DNA from: Streptomyces sp. NBC_01353
Lineage (GTDB): Bacteria > Actinomycetota > Actinomycetes > Streptomycetales > Streptomycetaceae
DNA: 64,000 bases
Direction of reading: 5' to 3'
NCBI RefSeq assembly: GCF_036237275.1
Contig: NZ_CP108352.1
Coordinates: forward strand, 5,952,001-6,016,000
This document shows, one piece after another, positions 48,956 through 56,661 of the stretch. Position 1 is the first letter of the stretch; every line of letters begins with the position of its first letter. The notes under the pieces are model-generated. The model saw only the letters and a program-made list of their open reading frames with translations. It was not told where the DNA came from and searched no databases. The translations under genes were made by a program, and so were the position numbers.

Positions 48956-49824
48956 CCAGCACCGTGATGGTCGCGAGCGACCTCGACCGTACGCTGATCT
49001 ACTCCTCCGCCGCCCTCGCGCTCGGCATGCCCGACGCGCAGGCGCCCCGACTGCTCAGCATCGAGGTACACGAGTCCAAGCCGCTGTCGTACATGACCGA
49101 GGACGCGGCCCTGCTTCTGGAGCACCTGGGCGCCGAAGCGGTCTTCGTACCCACCACCACCCGGACCCGCAAGCAGTACCAGCGCATCCAACTCCCCGGG
49201 CCCGCACCGAAGTACGCGATCTGCGCCAACGGCGGGCACATCCTCGTCGACGGCGTCAGCGACCGCGACTGGCACGAGGCCGTGGTGCGCCGACTGGCCG
49301 AGGAGTGCGCGCCGCTCGGCGAGATCCGCGCGTACTTCACCGCCACCACGGACCTGTCCTGGGTCCGCAAGCACCGGGTCGCCGAGGACCTCTTCGCGTA
49401 CCTCGTCGTGGAGCGCGAGCGGCTGCCGGAGGAGTGGCTGAAGCGCTTCGGCGACTGGGCCGACGACCGCGGCTGGACCGTCTCCCTCCAGGGCCGCAAG
49501 GTGTACGCCGTGCCGAAGCCGCTCACCAAGAGCGCGGCGATGCGCGAGGTCGCGCGCCGCTGCGGCGCCACGCTCACCCTGGCCGCCGGGGACTCCCTCC
49601 TCGACGCCGACCTGCTGCTCGCCGCCGACCGCGCCTGGCGGCCCGGCCACGGAGAGCTCGCCGACACGGCCTGGAGCGCCCCGCACGTCGACGTGCTCGC
49701 CGAGCGCGGCGTGGCGGCGGGCGAGGAGATCATCCGCCGGTTCCGGGTGGCCGTGGCCGAGCACCACGCGTCGGTGCCGGCGCAGCTCAACGGGTCCCCC
49801 GCCGTACTCCCCGACCCGGCCTGA
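48952..49824 (+). CDS. HAD superfamily hydrolase of the Ter module
   Basis: A 290-residue Cof-type HAD phosphatase. The catalytic motif I is ASDLDRTLI (nucleophile Asp in DLDRT), motif II Thr is in VPTTTRT, and the motif III/IV region is LAAGDSLLDADLL. The GTG overlaps the stop of the fusion gene (GTGA). In the predicted Ter metabolic arm the HAD enzyme would remove a phosphate from the ribosylated intermediate. It ends with 38 bp tail-to-tail overlap with dedA. Confidence 0.9.
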   Translation: MTSTVMVASDLDRTLIYSSAALALGMPDAQAPRLLSIEVHESKPLSYMTEDAALLLEHLGAEAVFVPTTTRTRKQYQRIQLPGPAPKYAICANGGHILVDGVSDRDWHEAVVRRLAEECAPLGEIRAYFTATTDLSWVRKHRVAEDLFAYLVVERERLPEEWLKRFGDWADDRGWTVSLQGRKVYAVPKPLTKSAAMREVARRCGATLTLAAGDSLLDADLLLAADRAWRPGHGELADTAWSAPHVDVLAERGVAAGEEIIRRFRVAVAEHHASVPAQLNGSPAVLPDPA

Positions 49825-50404
49825 GCAGCCGCAGCCCCACGAAGCACACCACCGCACCCGCAGCCGTCACGAGCACCGCCTTCGAGTACACCGACACATA
49901 GCCGGTGACCTGCTCCCAGTTGTCGCCGAGCGCGTAACCGGCCAGCACGAAGGCGGTGTTCCAGATCGCGCTGCCCAGCGTCGTGAGGACGAGGAAGACG
50001 GGCAGCGGCATCCGCTCGACGCCGGCGGGCACGGAGATCAGACTGCGGAAGATCGGCACCATCCGCCCGAAGAACACGGCCTTGGTGCCGTGCCGGGCGA
50101 ACCACGCCTCCGTCCGTTCGATGTCCGCGACCTTCACCAGCGGCAGCTTCGCCGCGATCGCGACGGTCCGCTCACGACCGAGCAGCGCCCCCACCCCGTA
50201 CAGGGCGAGCGCGCCGATCACCGAGCCGGCCGTCGTCCACAGCAGAGCGGCGAGCAGATCCATCCGCCCGCTCGCGGAGGCGAAGCCCGCGAGCGGCAGG
50301 ATCACCTCGCTGGGGATCGGCGGGAAGAGGTTCTCGAGAGCGACGGCGATCCCCGCACCGGGAGCACCGAGCGTGTCCATGAGGTCGTTGATCCAGGTTT
50401 CCAT
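49787..50404 (-). CDS. DedA family membrane protein
   Basis: A 205-residue DedA/SNARE-associated membrane protein. The conserved amphipathic entry ENLFPPIPSEVILPLAGF and the FGRMVPIFRSLISVPAG segment with its two Arg are intact. DedA proteins recycle or flip undecaprenyl phosphate or other lipids and support membrane integrity. The ATG (METWIND) was chosen over a longer Pro/Arg-rich form. It is not co-oriented with its neighbours. Confidence 0.9.
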   Translation of the reverse strand: METWINDLMDTLGAPGAGIAVALENLFPPIPSEVILPLAGFASASGRMDLLAALLWTTAGSVIGALALYGVGALLGRERTVAIAAKLPLVKVADIERTEAWFARHGTKAVFFGRMVPIFRSLISVPAGVERMPLPVFLVLTTLGSAIWNTAFVLAGYALGDNWEQVTGYVSVYSKAVLVTAAGAVVCFVGLRLLRPGRGVRRGTR

Positions 50405-50575
50405 GGCTTCGACGGTAGGAAGCGGGCCCGGGCGGCGGACTGGTGCCGGCCGCACAGCACGGGTGCGGGTTTCCGCAGTTGTGGATTCCGCAGATGTGGC
50501 TTTGGTGGTTGTGGGACCCCGACTGTGGTTTTCCCCAGTGCGGGCGGGCGGCGACTGCCGTTAGCGTGGCCGATC

Positions 50576-51730
50576 ATGAGGACTCTCGCCGGCTACGTCA
50601 TGCGCTGGCTCCGGGTGGCGGCCGGTCTCGCGCTCGGGGCCGCGACCGCCGTCGTCGAGCTGCTGTGCCTGATCGCCGGCGGACTGGCGCTGCTCCCCGT
50701 ACTCGCCTGGCCACGCGGCCGAGCCGCGGTCCTGCGGACGCTGACCGCCGCCGCCCACGCCCTCGGCCGGCTGGAGCGGAACCGGCTCGACCGCTTCCTC
50801 GGCGTGAAGCTCCCCGGTGTCCAGGGAGACGGCGCGGCCCTGCGCCACCTCGCCGCCCGCTGGCCCCTCGGACTCCTCGGCGGTGTCGTCCTCGGCTGCG
50901 CCGCGTACGGCTTCGGCCTCGGCACCTTCGGCTTCTACGGCTGGCTGATCACCGAGATCGACCACCCCTGGCTCGTCGCCTTCAGCAGCGTCGCCGGGTT
51001 CTTCCTGCTCTTCCTCTCCGTCCAGGGGTCCCTCGGCGTCGTCTCCCTCGAGGGCCGACTGGCCCGCCACCTTCTCGGGCCCAGTCACGCCCATGCGTTG
51101 GAGGCACGGATCGCCCAACTCGCCACCAGTCGCGCCGAGGTCATGGACGTCGTGCACGACGAGCGGCGCCGTATCGAGCGCGACCTCCACGACGGCGTAC
51201 AGCAACGGCTCGTCGCCCTCGGCATGTTGCTCGGCCGGGCCCGTCGGCTGCGCGCCCGCGATCCGGAGCGCGCCGACGAACTGCTGCTCCAGGCCCACGA
51301 GGAGAGCCGGCGCGCGCTGACCGAACTGCGCGAGGTGGCCTGGCGGGTGTACCCGACCGTCCTCGACGAGGCCGGGCTCCGCGCCGCCCTTGAGAGCGTC
51401 GCCGAGCGCAGCCCGCTGCCGGTGGGGCTGGCGTACGCGGTGGAAGGGCGGCTGCCGAGGGCGGCGGAGACGGTGGCGTACTTCGTCGTCTCGGAAGCGG
51501 TGACGAATGTGGTCAAGCACGCGGGCGCGACCCGGATCGACGTACATGTGGCTGTGACGGAAGGGGAGTTGAGCGTGCGGGTGACGGACGACGGAGCGGG
51601 TGGCGCGGACGCGTCGGGGAGCGGGCTGAGCGGGCTCGCGAGCCGGACGGCGGCCCTGGACGGGCGGTTCGCCGTGGCCAGCCCGGTGGGCGGCCCGACG
51701 GTCGTACGGGCGGTGCTCCCGTGCGCGTGA
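50576..51730 (+). CDS. NarL-class sensor histidine kinase
   Basis: A 384-residue kinase. About four membrane segments lie within residues 1-160. HisKA_3 has RIERDLHDGVQQRLVALG with the phospho-acceptor His, and the HATPase domain has VSEAVTNVVKHAGAT and SGLSGLASR. There is no ribosome site; a -10-like TAGCGT ends about 8 bp before the ATG, so translation is probably leaderless. TGTGG words repeat upstream. Its stop lies inside the regulator gene, giving a 10-bp overlap. Confidence 0.9.
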   Translation: MRTLAGYVMRWLRVAAGLALGAATAVVELLCLIAGGLALLPVLAWPRGRAAVLRTLTAAAHALGRLERNRLDRFLGVKLPGVQGDGAALRHLAARWPLGLLGGVVLGCAAYGFGLGTFGFYGWLITEIDHPWLVAFSSVAGFFLLFLSVQGSLGVVSLEGRLARHLLGPSHAHALEARIAQLATSRAEVMDVVHDERRRIERDLHDGVQQRLVALGMLLGRARRLRARDPERADELLLQAHEESRRALTELREVAWRVYPTVLDEAGLRAALESVAERSPLPVGLAYAVEGRLPRAAETVAYFVVSEAVTNVVKHAGATRIDVHVAVTEGELSVRVTDDGAGGADASGSGLSGLASRTAALDGRFAVASPVGGPTVVRAVLPCA

Positions 51731-52368
51731 TGCTGGCGGAGGACTCGACCCTGCTACGGGAGGGGCTCGTGCGGCTCCTGACCGAGGAGGGCCACGAGGT
51801 GACGGCGGCGGTCGGCAACGCGGTCGAACTGCTGACGGCGGTGGCGGCGGACCCGCCGGACGTGGTCGTCGCGGACGTCCGGATGCCTCCGACGCACACG
51901 GACGAGGGGCTGCGGGCGGCCCTGGAGATCCGCCGGGAGTGGCCGGACGTCGGTGTCCTCGTACTCTCGCAGTACGTGGAGCGGCGGTACGCCACGGAGC
52001 TGCTGACCGGAGAGTCGGGGGCGGTGGGATACCTGCTCAAGGACCGGGTGGCGCAGGTCGACGAGTTCCTGGACGCGCTGGAGCGGGTGGGGGAGGGACG
52101 GACGGCGTTCGACCCGGAGGTCGTCCGCCGGCTCCTGGTCCGCACCTCCCACGCCGACCCGCTGTCCCGGCTGACACCGCGGGAGGGCGACGTCCTGGCG
52201 GCGATGGCGCAGGGGCACACGAACGCGGCGATCGCGGGGCAGCTGCATGTGTCGCAGAGCGCGGTGGAGAAACACATCAACGCGATCTTCGACAAGCTGG
52301 AGCTGACGGGCCGGGGCGAGGGGTACAGCAGACGGGTGCTGGCGATCCTGCGCTACCTGGGCAGCTGA
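51721..52368 (+). CDS. LuxR-type response regulator
   Basis: A 215-residue regulator. The receiver domain has phospho-acceptor Asp52 (VVVADVRMPP) and Lys in YLLKDRV. The LuxR helix-turn-helix is LTPREGDVLAAMAQGHTNAAI followed by SAVEKHINAIFDKL. GTG start overlapping the kinase. The 3' end (LRYLGS) continues into degenerate copies of its own last 12 bases. Confidence 0.92.
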   Translation: MRVMLAEDSTLLREGLVRLLTEEGHEVTAAVGNAVELLTAVAADPPDVVVADVRMPPTHTDEGLRAALEIRREWPDVGVLVLSQYVERRYATELLTGESGAVGYLLKDRVAQVDEFLDALERVGEGRTAFDPEVVRRLLVRTSHADPLSRLTPREGDVLAAMAQGHTNAAIAGQLHVSQSAVEKHINAIFDKLELTGRGEGYSRRVLAILRYLGS

Positions 52369-52447
52369 CGCTGTTTGGGGAGCTGACGCGCTGCCTGGGG
52401 GCTGCCGCTTCCTGGGCAGCTGCCGCCGCCGCTGCCTGGGGAGCTGA
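52357..52447. repeat. Degenerate CTGGG-AGCTG repeats after the regulator gene
   Basis: Five copies of a CTGGGcAGCTGa-like 12-mer start at about 52357, 52375, 52395, 52412 and 52436. The first copy is the last codons and stop of the response regulator gene. Spacing is irregular (about 17-24 bp), and no clear hairpin is formed. Confidence 0.6.
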
Positions 52448-52499
52448 TCAGCAGCGTTCTGCTGCTCGGTCGCAGGCCCTGGCAGCGGCTGTGGCGGTC

Positions 52500-52727
52500 T
52501 CAGCCGCAGCAGCCTCCACCACAGCAACCGCCGCCTCCGCCTCCGCCTCCGCTCGGCGCGGGTGCGGACGCTCCCGTCGCCGTACCACCCACGGCGACGG
52601 CGGAGAGCAGCTTGACGGTGTCGTCGTGCCCGGCGGGGCAGGCGGCGGGGGCGGAGGACTCGGCCATGGGGCGGCTGAGTTCGAAGCTGTCGCCGCAGGT
52701 CCGGCAGCGGTATTCGTAACGAGGCAT
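52500..52727 (-). CDS. FmdB-type zinc ribbon protein
   Basis: A 75-residue protein of the FmdB family. It starts MPRYEYRCRTCGDSFE with the first Cys pair (Cys8, Cys11), and Cys30 with His34 (CPAGH) completes the zinc ribbon. The C-terminus is a run of Gly ending GGCCGGGCCG with four Cys in two pairs. Function is unknown; such proteins may bind metal or nucleic acid. It lies 9 bp downstream of the coiled-coil protein gene on the same strand. Confidence 0.88.
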   Translation of the reverse strand: MPRYEYRCRTCGDSFELSRPMAESSAPAACPAGHDDTVKLLSAVAVGGTATGASAPAPSGGGGGGGGCCGGGCCG

Positions 52728-52736
52728 ACGGACAGG

Positions 52737-54146
52737 CTAGCCGGACTGGTGCCCGGCGCCACGCTCCTCGCGGATCTGCTCGACGACACGGGCGGCGGTG
52801 GCGCGGACGGATTCGAGTTCGATCAGGAAGTGCCAGTAGTCGGGGTGCCGTCCCTCCAGCGTGCCGATCGCGCGGTCGAGCCGGCCCACGGCGTCGTCGA
52901 GGGGGCGGGCGTGCCGGGGGTCGGGGGTGTTGCGCCCGTCCATGGCGAGGCGCTGGGCGTCGCGGATCGCGAAGCGGGTGCGGTCGATCTCGTGCTGCGG
53001 GTCCTTGGCGACGGCCTCGAGCCGGCGGAGCCGGTCGCCGGCGGCGGAGACGGCCTCGTCGGTGGTGTTGAGCAGGGCGCGGGCCGTGGCGAGCAGGCTG
53101 GTGGCGTCCGGCCAGCGCTGTTCGTCGCGGGCCTTGGCCGCCTCCCGGAGCTTCTCCTCGGCCTTGCGGACGTTGTCGCCGGCCTGCTCGGGGACGTGCT
53201 GGAGGTCCTGCCAGCAGGCGGCGGAGAAACGGCGGCGGAGCTCGGACAGGACCGGCTCGACCGCACCGGCCCGGGTGGTGAGCGCCTCGGCGCGGGTACG
53301 GAGGGAGACCAGGCGCTTGGCGGTCTCGGCGGCCCGCTCGGGCAGGCGCTCGGCCTCGGCGCGGACGGCCTCGGCGTCGCGCAGGACGCGGTCGGCGCGC
53401 TGGAGCGTCTCGGGGACGCCGTGGCGGCCGGCGCCTTCGTTGAGGCGGGTCAGTTCGGGGCCGAGGGCGGCGAGGCGCGCGGCGAGATCATCTGCTCGCA
53501 GACCGGACTGGCGCGCCGTGTCGAGAGCAGTGCTCGCGTTCCGGAGCGCCTGTCGCGCCCGCTCGACGGCGGGGGCGAGCCGGGCGAGCTGCGTCTCCGC
53601 CTTGTCGAGCAGCGGTCCGAGCCCCTGCTCGAACCGGTCCAGCTCCCCCTTGACCCGTACGAGCTCGTCCTTGGCGCGCGTGAGCTCGGTGCGGGCACGG
53701 TTGGCGGTGGCGGCGTCGAGCTCGTCACGGTCGAGATCGTGGGCGTCGACGGCGGTGATGTAGGAGTGACTGACCTCGTCGATCCGCTGCCCGAGGGCCG
53801 AGAAGCCGTCGATGGCGCGTTGGGCGCCGGGCGAGCTGTCGACGGCGGTGATCGTCTCGATGGAGATCCGAAGATCACGCTGGGCGGTGTCGAGCTCGTA
53901 GAACGCGGCGGCAGCGGCGTCCTTGGCGGCCTGTGCCTCGGCCCGCTGACTCTCGCCACGCCCACCGAACCACCGCCGCGTACCGCCGCCGGTGTAGGCG
54001 GCGGGAAGCAGGGCGAAGGCGAGCAGAGGCAGCACGAGCGCAACCCGCCCGATTCCGCCCTTGCCTCGTACGTCCGCCCCGGATTCCGATCCCGCCCCCG
54101 TCGTCACGGCGCTCGTCGAACCGCCCCTCGCGTGAGTCGCCGCCAC
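52737..54146 (-). CDS. Membrane-anchored coiled-coil protein of unknown function
   Basis: A 469-residue protein with one membrane segment (about 34-52, VALVLPLLAFALLPAAYTGG) and then a long, highly charged Ala/Arg/Glu-rich helical region (about 65-465) with heptad-like patterns. I recognise no catalytic motif. It is probably anchored facing one side of the membrane with an extended rod, like cytoskeletal or scaffold proteins; that is inference from composition. GTG start after GGGAGAGGGAC. Co-oriented with FmdB and the DUF4097 gene. Confidence 0.75.
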   Translation of the reverse strand: MAATHARGGSTSAVTTGAGSESGADVRGKGGIGRVALVLPLLAFALLPAAYTGGGTRRWFGGRGESQRAEAQAAKDAAAAAFYELDTAQRDLRISIETITAVDSSPGAQRAIDGFSALGQRIDEVSHSYITAVDAHDLDRDELDAATANRARTELTRAKDELVRVKGELDRFEQGLGPLLDKAETQLARLAPAVERARQALRNASTALDTARQSGLRADDLAARLAALGPELTRLNEGAGRHGVPETLQRADRVLRDAEAVRAEAERLPERAAETAKRLVSLRTRAEALTTRAGAVEPVLSELRRRFSAACWQDLQHVPEQAGDNVRKAEEKLREAAKARDEQRWPDATSLLATARALLNTTDEAVSAAGDRLRRLEAVAKDPQHEIDRTRFAIRDAQRLAMDGRNTPDPRHARPLDDAVGRLDRAIGTLEGRHPDYWHFLIELESVRATAARVVEQIREERGAGHQSG

Positions 54147-54223
54147 GTCCCTCTCCCGTGCTGTGTCCGCCCTGCCCGGTCTGGTTCATTGTCCCACCAG
54201 GTAAGGACGAACACACGGGCCTG

Positions 54224-54997
54224 TCAGTTCGCGCTGCGGACGACGACTTCCCCGTTGTCGCTGCGGGCGGTGACGACGTGGGGGCTGCCCTTGCGGGTCG
54301 GGACGTCGATCCGGACGCTGCCGTTGTCACTGCGCCCGTCGACGTCGTACGGGACGGAGGAGGCGGGCAGGGCGATGTCGATCTCCCCGTTGTTGCTGAC
54401 GGCCTCGACGCGCCCCGGCGCGGCGCTCAGGGAGAGCCGTACGGACCCGTTGTCGGACCGCGCGACGACCTGCCCGGAGGTGGTGCCGCCCTCGACGACG
54501 ACCTCCCCGTTGTCACTGGTCAGATCGAGCGCGCCGGAGGACCCCCGGACGAGGATGGCGCCGTTGTCGGACCGCACCTTCAGCGGGGTCTTGAAGCCGT
54601 CGGCGGTCACCTTCCCGTTGTCGTCCTCGACGGTGACGGCGACGCCGCGGGGCACCTGGATCCGGTGGACGGAGTCGCAGTTGCTGGCGACGGCGTCGCA
54701 CTCCACCCGCAGCGTGAGCCGCCCGCCTTCGAGCCGCCAGGTGGCGTCGGGCCCGTTCCCCATGAACACCCACCCGTCGACCTGCCGGCTGACCCGCACG
54801 TCCGCGATGTCGGCGGGCACGATCTCCAGGGCGGAGTTGTCGGAGTCGACGGTGAGCGAGTCCCCGGAGAAGGCGAAGCTCTTCCGCTCGACGGGCGCCC
54901 CGTCGACGTCGGCACTCCCACACCCACCGACCCCCAGGGCGACGACGACGGCCCCGCCGGAGGCGAGGAGCATACGGATGCGGCGACGAGCGGCCAT
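54224..54997 (-). CDS. DUF4097 beta-repeat lipoprotein
   Basis: A 257-residue exported lipoprotein with lipobox GVGGC. The mature part is a DUF4097 beta-helix-like repeat domain with about eight copies of a (S/D)DNG(x)V turn (SDNGAI, SDNGEV, SDNGSV and so on). The ATG was chosen as the signal peptide start; the longer frame begins in low-complexity DNA. Members are often linked to membrane stress or sensor systems. It sits 168 bp from the divergent tRNA-Val. Confidence 0.83.
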   Translation of the reverse strand: MAARRRIRMLLASGGAVVVALGVGGCGSADVDGAPVERKSFAFSGDSLTVDSDNSALEIVPADIADVRVSRQVDGWVFMGNGPDATWRLEGGRLTLRVECDAVASNCDSVHRIQVPRGVAVTVEDDNGKVTADGFKTPLKVRSDNGAILVRGSSGALDLTSDNGEVVVEGGTTSGQVVARSDNGSVRLSLSAAPGRVEAVSNNGEIDIALPASSVPYDVDGRSDNGSVRIDVPTRKGSPHVVTARSDNGEVVVRSAN

Positions 54998-55165
54998 GAC
55001 GATCAAACCCCCAGGTAACACGCTGACTGTCCCCCCACGGTAGAGACCCACCCACCCACCCACCCACGATCCGGCGACCCACCGTCCGATGGTGGGGCTA
55101 CCCCCCGAACCCGCCCGGTTTGCGGGACCCACCGGTGGGCCATGTACGCTGTTGCCTCATTCCAC

Positions 55166-55240
55166 GGGTGCGTAGCTCAGGGGTAGAGCGCTGCTCTTAC
55201 AAAGCAGATGTCGGCGGTTCGAAACCGTCCGCGCCCACCA
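55166..55240 (+). tRNA. tRNA-Val (anticodon UAC)
   Basis: A 75-nt tRNA with CCA encoded. The acceptor stem is GGGTGCG/CGCGCCC, the anticodon arm CTGCT-CTTACAA-AGCAG gives anticodon UAC, and the T-arm is GGCGG-TTCGAAA-CCGTC. Its 3' part is the expected attachment site of the adjacent integrase: int begins 73 bp downstream pointing toward it, and the tRNA is intact, as after AICE insertion. The exact att core cannot be set because the second copy lies outside the window. Confidence 0.95.
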
Positions 55241-55243
55241 GTA

Positions 55244-55279
55244 CAAAGGCCCCTCGCCGATCATGGCGAGGGGCCTTTG
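55244..55279. terminator. Terminator between tRNA-Val and int
   Basis: A perfect 15-bp stem (arm CAAAGGCCCCTCGCC) with a 6-nt loop just after CCA. It can end both the tRNA transcript and the int operon. Confidence 0.85.
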
Positions 55280-55312
55280 ACATCTACTTGTGACATCAAC
55301 GGGGACGGTTGG

Positions 55313-56464
55313 TCACGCCCGGGGACGGCTCCTGAGCAGCCGATCCATGTGGCTCACGGCCTCGCGCTGGGTGTCCTGGACTACGTGGGTGTAGACGTTC
55401 ATCGTGACAGCGATCTGACTGTGCCCGAGGATCTCCATCACGACCCGGGGAGCGACGCCGGCGGCGGTGAGCAGGGTCGCCGTCCCATGGCGGGCATCGT
55501 GCAGCCGGATGACGCGGAGACCAGCGTTCTTCGCGACGCGGGTGAACGAGCGGTAGAGGTTGCGCGGCTCGATGGGCTTGCCGGTGCGGGTGGTGAAGAC
55601 GTAGCCAGTGTCCTCCCAAAATTCTCCTAAACGATCACGGTCAGCGGCCTGCCGCATTCGCTGCCACCGCAGGGGAGCGACGCAGATCGCGGGGAGGGGA
55701 AGCGTCTGCTTGCGCCGGCGCCCCTTGGGATCGTCCTCGTACACCTCCCCGGCGACCCGCTGACGCTGCGTCCTGACCCGGATCTCTCGCTTGTTGAGGT
55801 CGACGTTCTCCCAGCGAAGGCCGACGACCTCGCCGCGGCGGAAGCCTAGGGCGATTGCGAGGACGAAGGCGGCGTACAGCGGGTCCTTTCGGGCGGCGGC
55901 GAGGAAGTCGAGCGTCTCGTCCAGCGACCAGGGGGAGAGCTCCCGGGCGGCGACGGTCGGCGGCTCGACGAGCGTCGCGACGTTCCGGGTCACCAGCTCC
56001 TCACGGCAGGCTGCGGTGAGGGCGGTGCGCAGGACGCGGTGCGACTCCTTGGCCGTGGCGGCACTCGTCGTCTTCTCCAGCTGGACGAGGAAGCGTCGTA
56101 CGTCGGCGACGCTCAGGGATTCCAGCCGCTTGGAACCGATCATCGGAACGAGGTACAGCCGGACATGCACCTCGTACTTGGCGGCGGTGGTCTTCTTCCG
56201 ACGCGGCTTGATGATGTTGTCGAGCCAGTACGGCAGCCACTCGGAAAGCTTTGCTGACCGGGTCGGTACGGGAATGCCGTTGTCGACCTTGTCGAGGAGC
56301 GCGCGACGCTTGATGTCGCACTCGGCCCAGGTCTTGCCATAGGCGAACTTACGGGCGCGGGTGCCGTCGGGCTGGAGGACGTAGACGGCGGCCTGATAGC
56401 GGCCGTCCTTGCGCTGCGTGATGGTGCCGGCGCCATTCGGGTTGCGCTTGCGCTGGGTGGCCAT
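55313..56464 (-). CDS. int: Tyrosine recombinase integrase of the AICE
   Basis: A 383-residue phage-type integrase that inserts the element at the tRNA 3' end. The N-terminal arm-binding domain covers about 1-65 and the core-binding SAM-like domain about 70-170. The catalytic domain carries Arg210 (GFRRGE), His322 and Arg325 (LHDARHG), His348 (LGHSQ) and the nucleophile Tyr358 (NVYTH). All catalytic residues are intact, so it should be active. The ATG overlaps the xis stop, giving the classic repSA-xis-int operon. Confidence 0.95.
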   Translation of the reverse strand: MATQRKRNPNGAGTITQRKDGRYQAAVYVLQPDGTRARKFAYGKTWAECDIKRRALLDKVDNGIPVPTRSAKLSEWLPYWLDNIIKPRRKKTTAAKYEVHVRLYLVPMIGSKRLESLSVADVRRFLVQLEKTTSAATAKESHRVLRTALTAACREELVTRNVATLVEPPTVAARELSPWSLDETLDFLAAARKDPLYAAFVLAIALGFRRGEVVGLRWENVDLNKREIRVRTQRQRVAGEVYEDDPKGRRRKQTLPLPAICVAPLRWQRMRQAADRDRLGEFWEDTGYVFTTRTGKPIEPRNLYRSFTRVAKNAGLRVIRLHDARHGTATLLTAAGVAPRVVMEILGHSQIAVTMNVYTHVVQDTQREAVSHMDRLLRSRPRA

Positions 56465-56661
56465 CAGGCGGCCTCCCCGATCTCGTACTTGATGAAGTCC
56501 CGCACGGCGTCGACCGGGATGCGGCGGGCGCGGCCGACGGTGATGGAGGTGAGGCGGCGCGAGCGGATGAGGTCGTAGACCGTGGAGCGTCCGAGCTTGA
56601 GCCGCGCCATGACCTCGGGCACGGTCAGCAGTTCGTCGGTGGTGCGGGTGGCGGTGGTCAT
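56464..56661 (-). CDS. xis: Excisionase (MerR-like helix-turn-helix)
   Basis: A 65-residue excisionase with the HTH_17 signature LLTVPEVMARLKLGRSTVYD and a basic wing (RRLTSITVGRARRIPVD). It directs the integrase to excise. Both ends overlap by 4 bp with repSA and int (ATGA), so the three are made in linked amounts; excision and replication would be switched on together, as in pSAM2. Confidence 0.93.
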   Translation of the reverse strand: MTTATRTTDELLTVPEVMARLKLGRSTVYDLIRSRRLTSITVGRARRIPVDAVRDFIKYEIGEAA

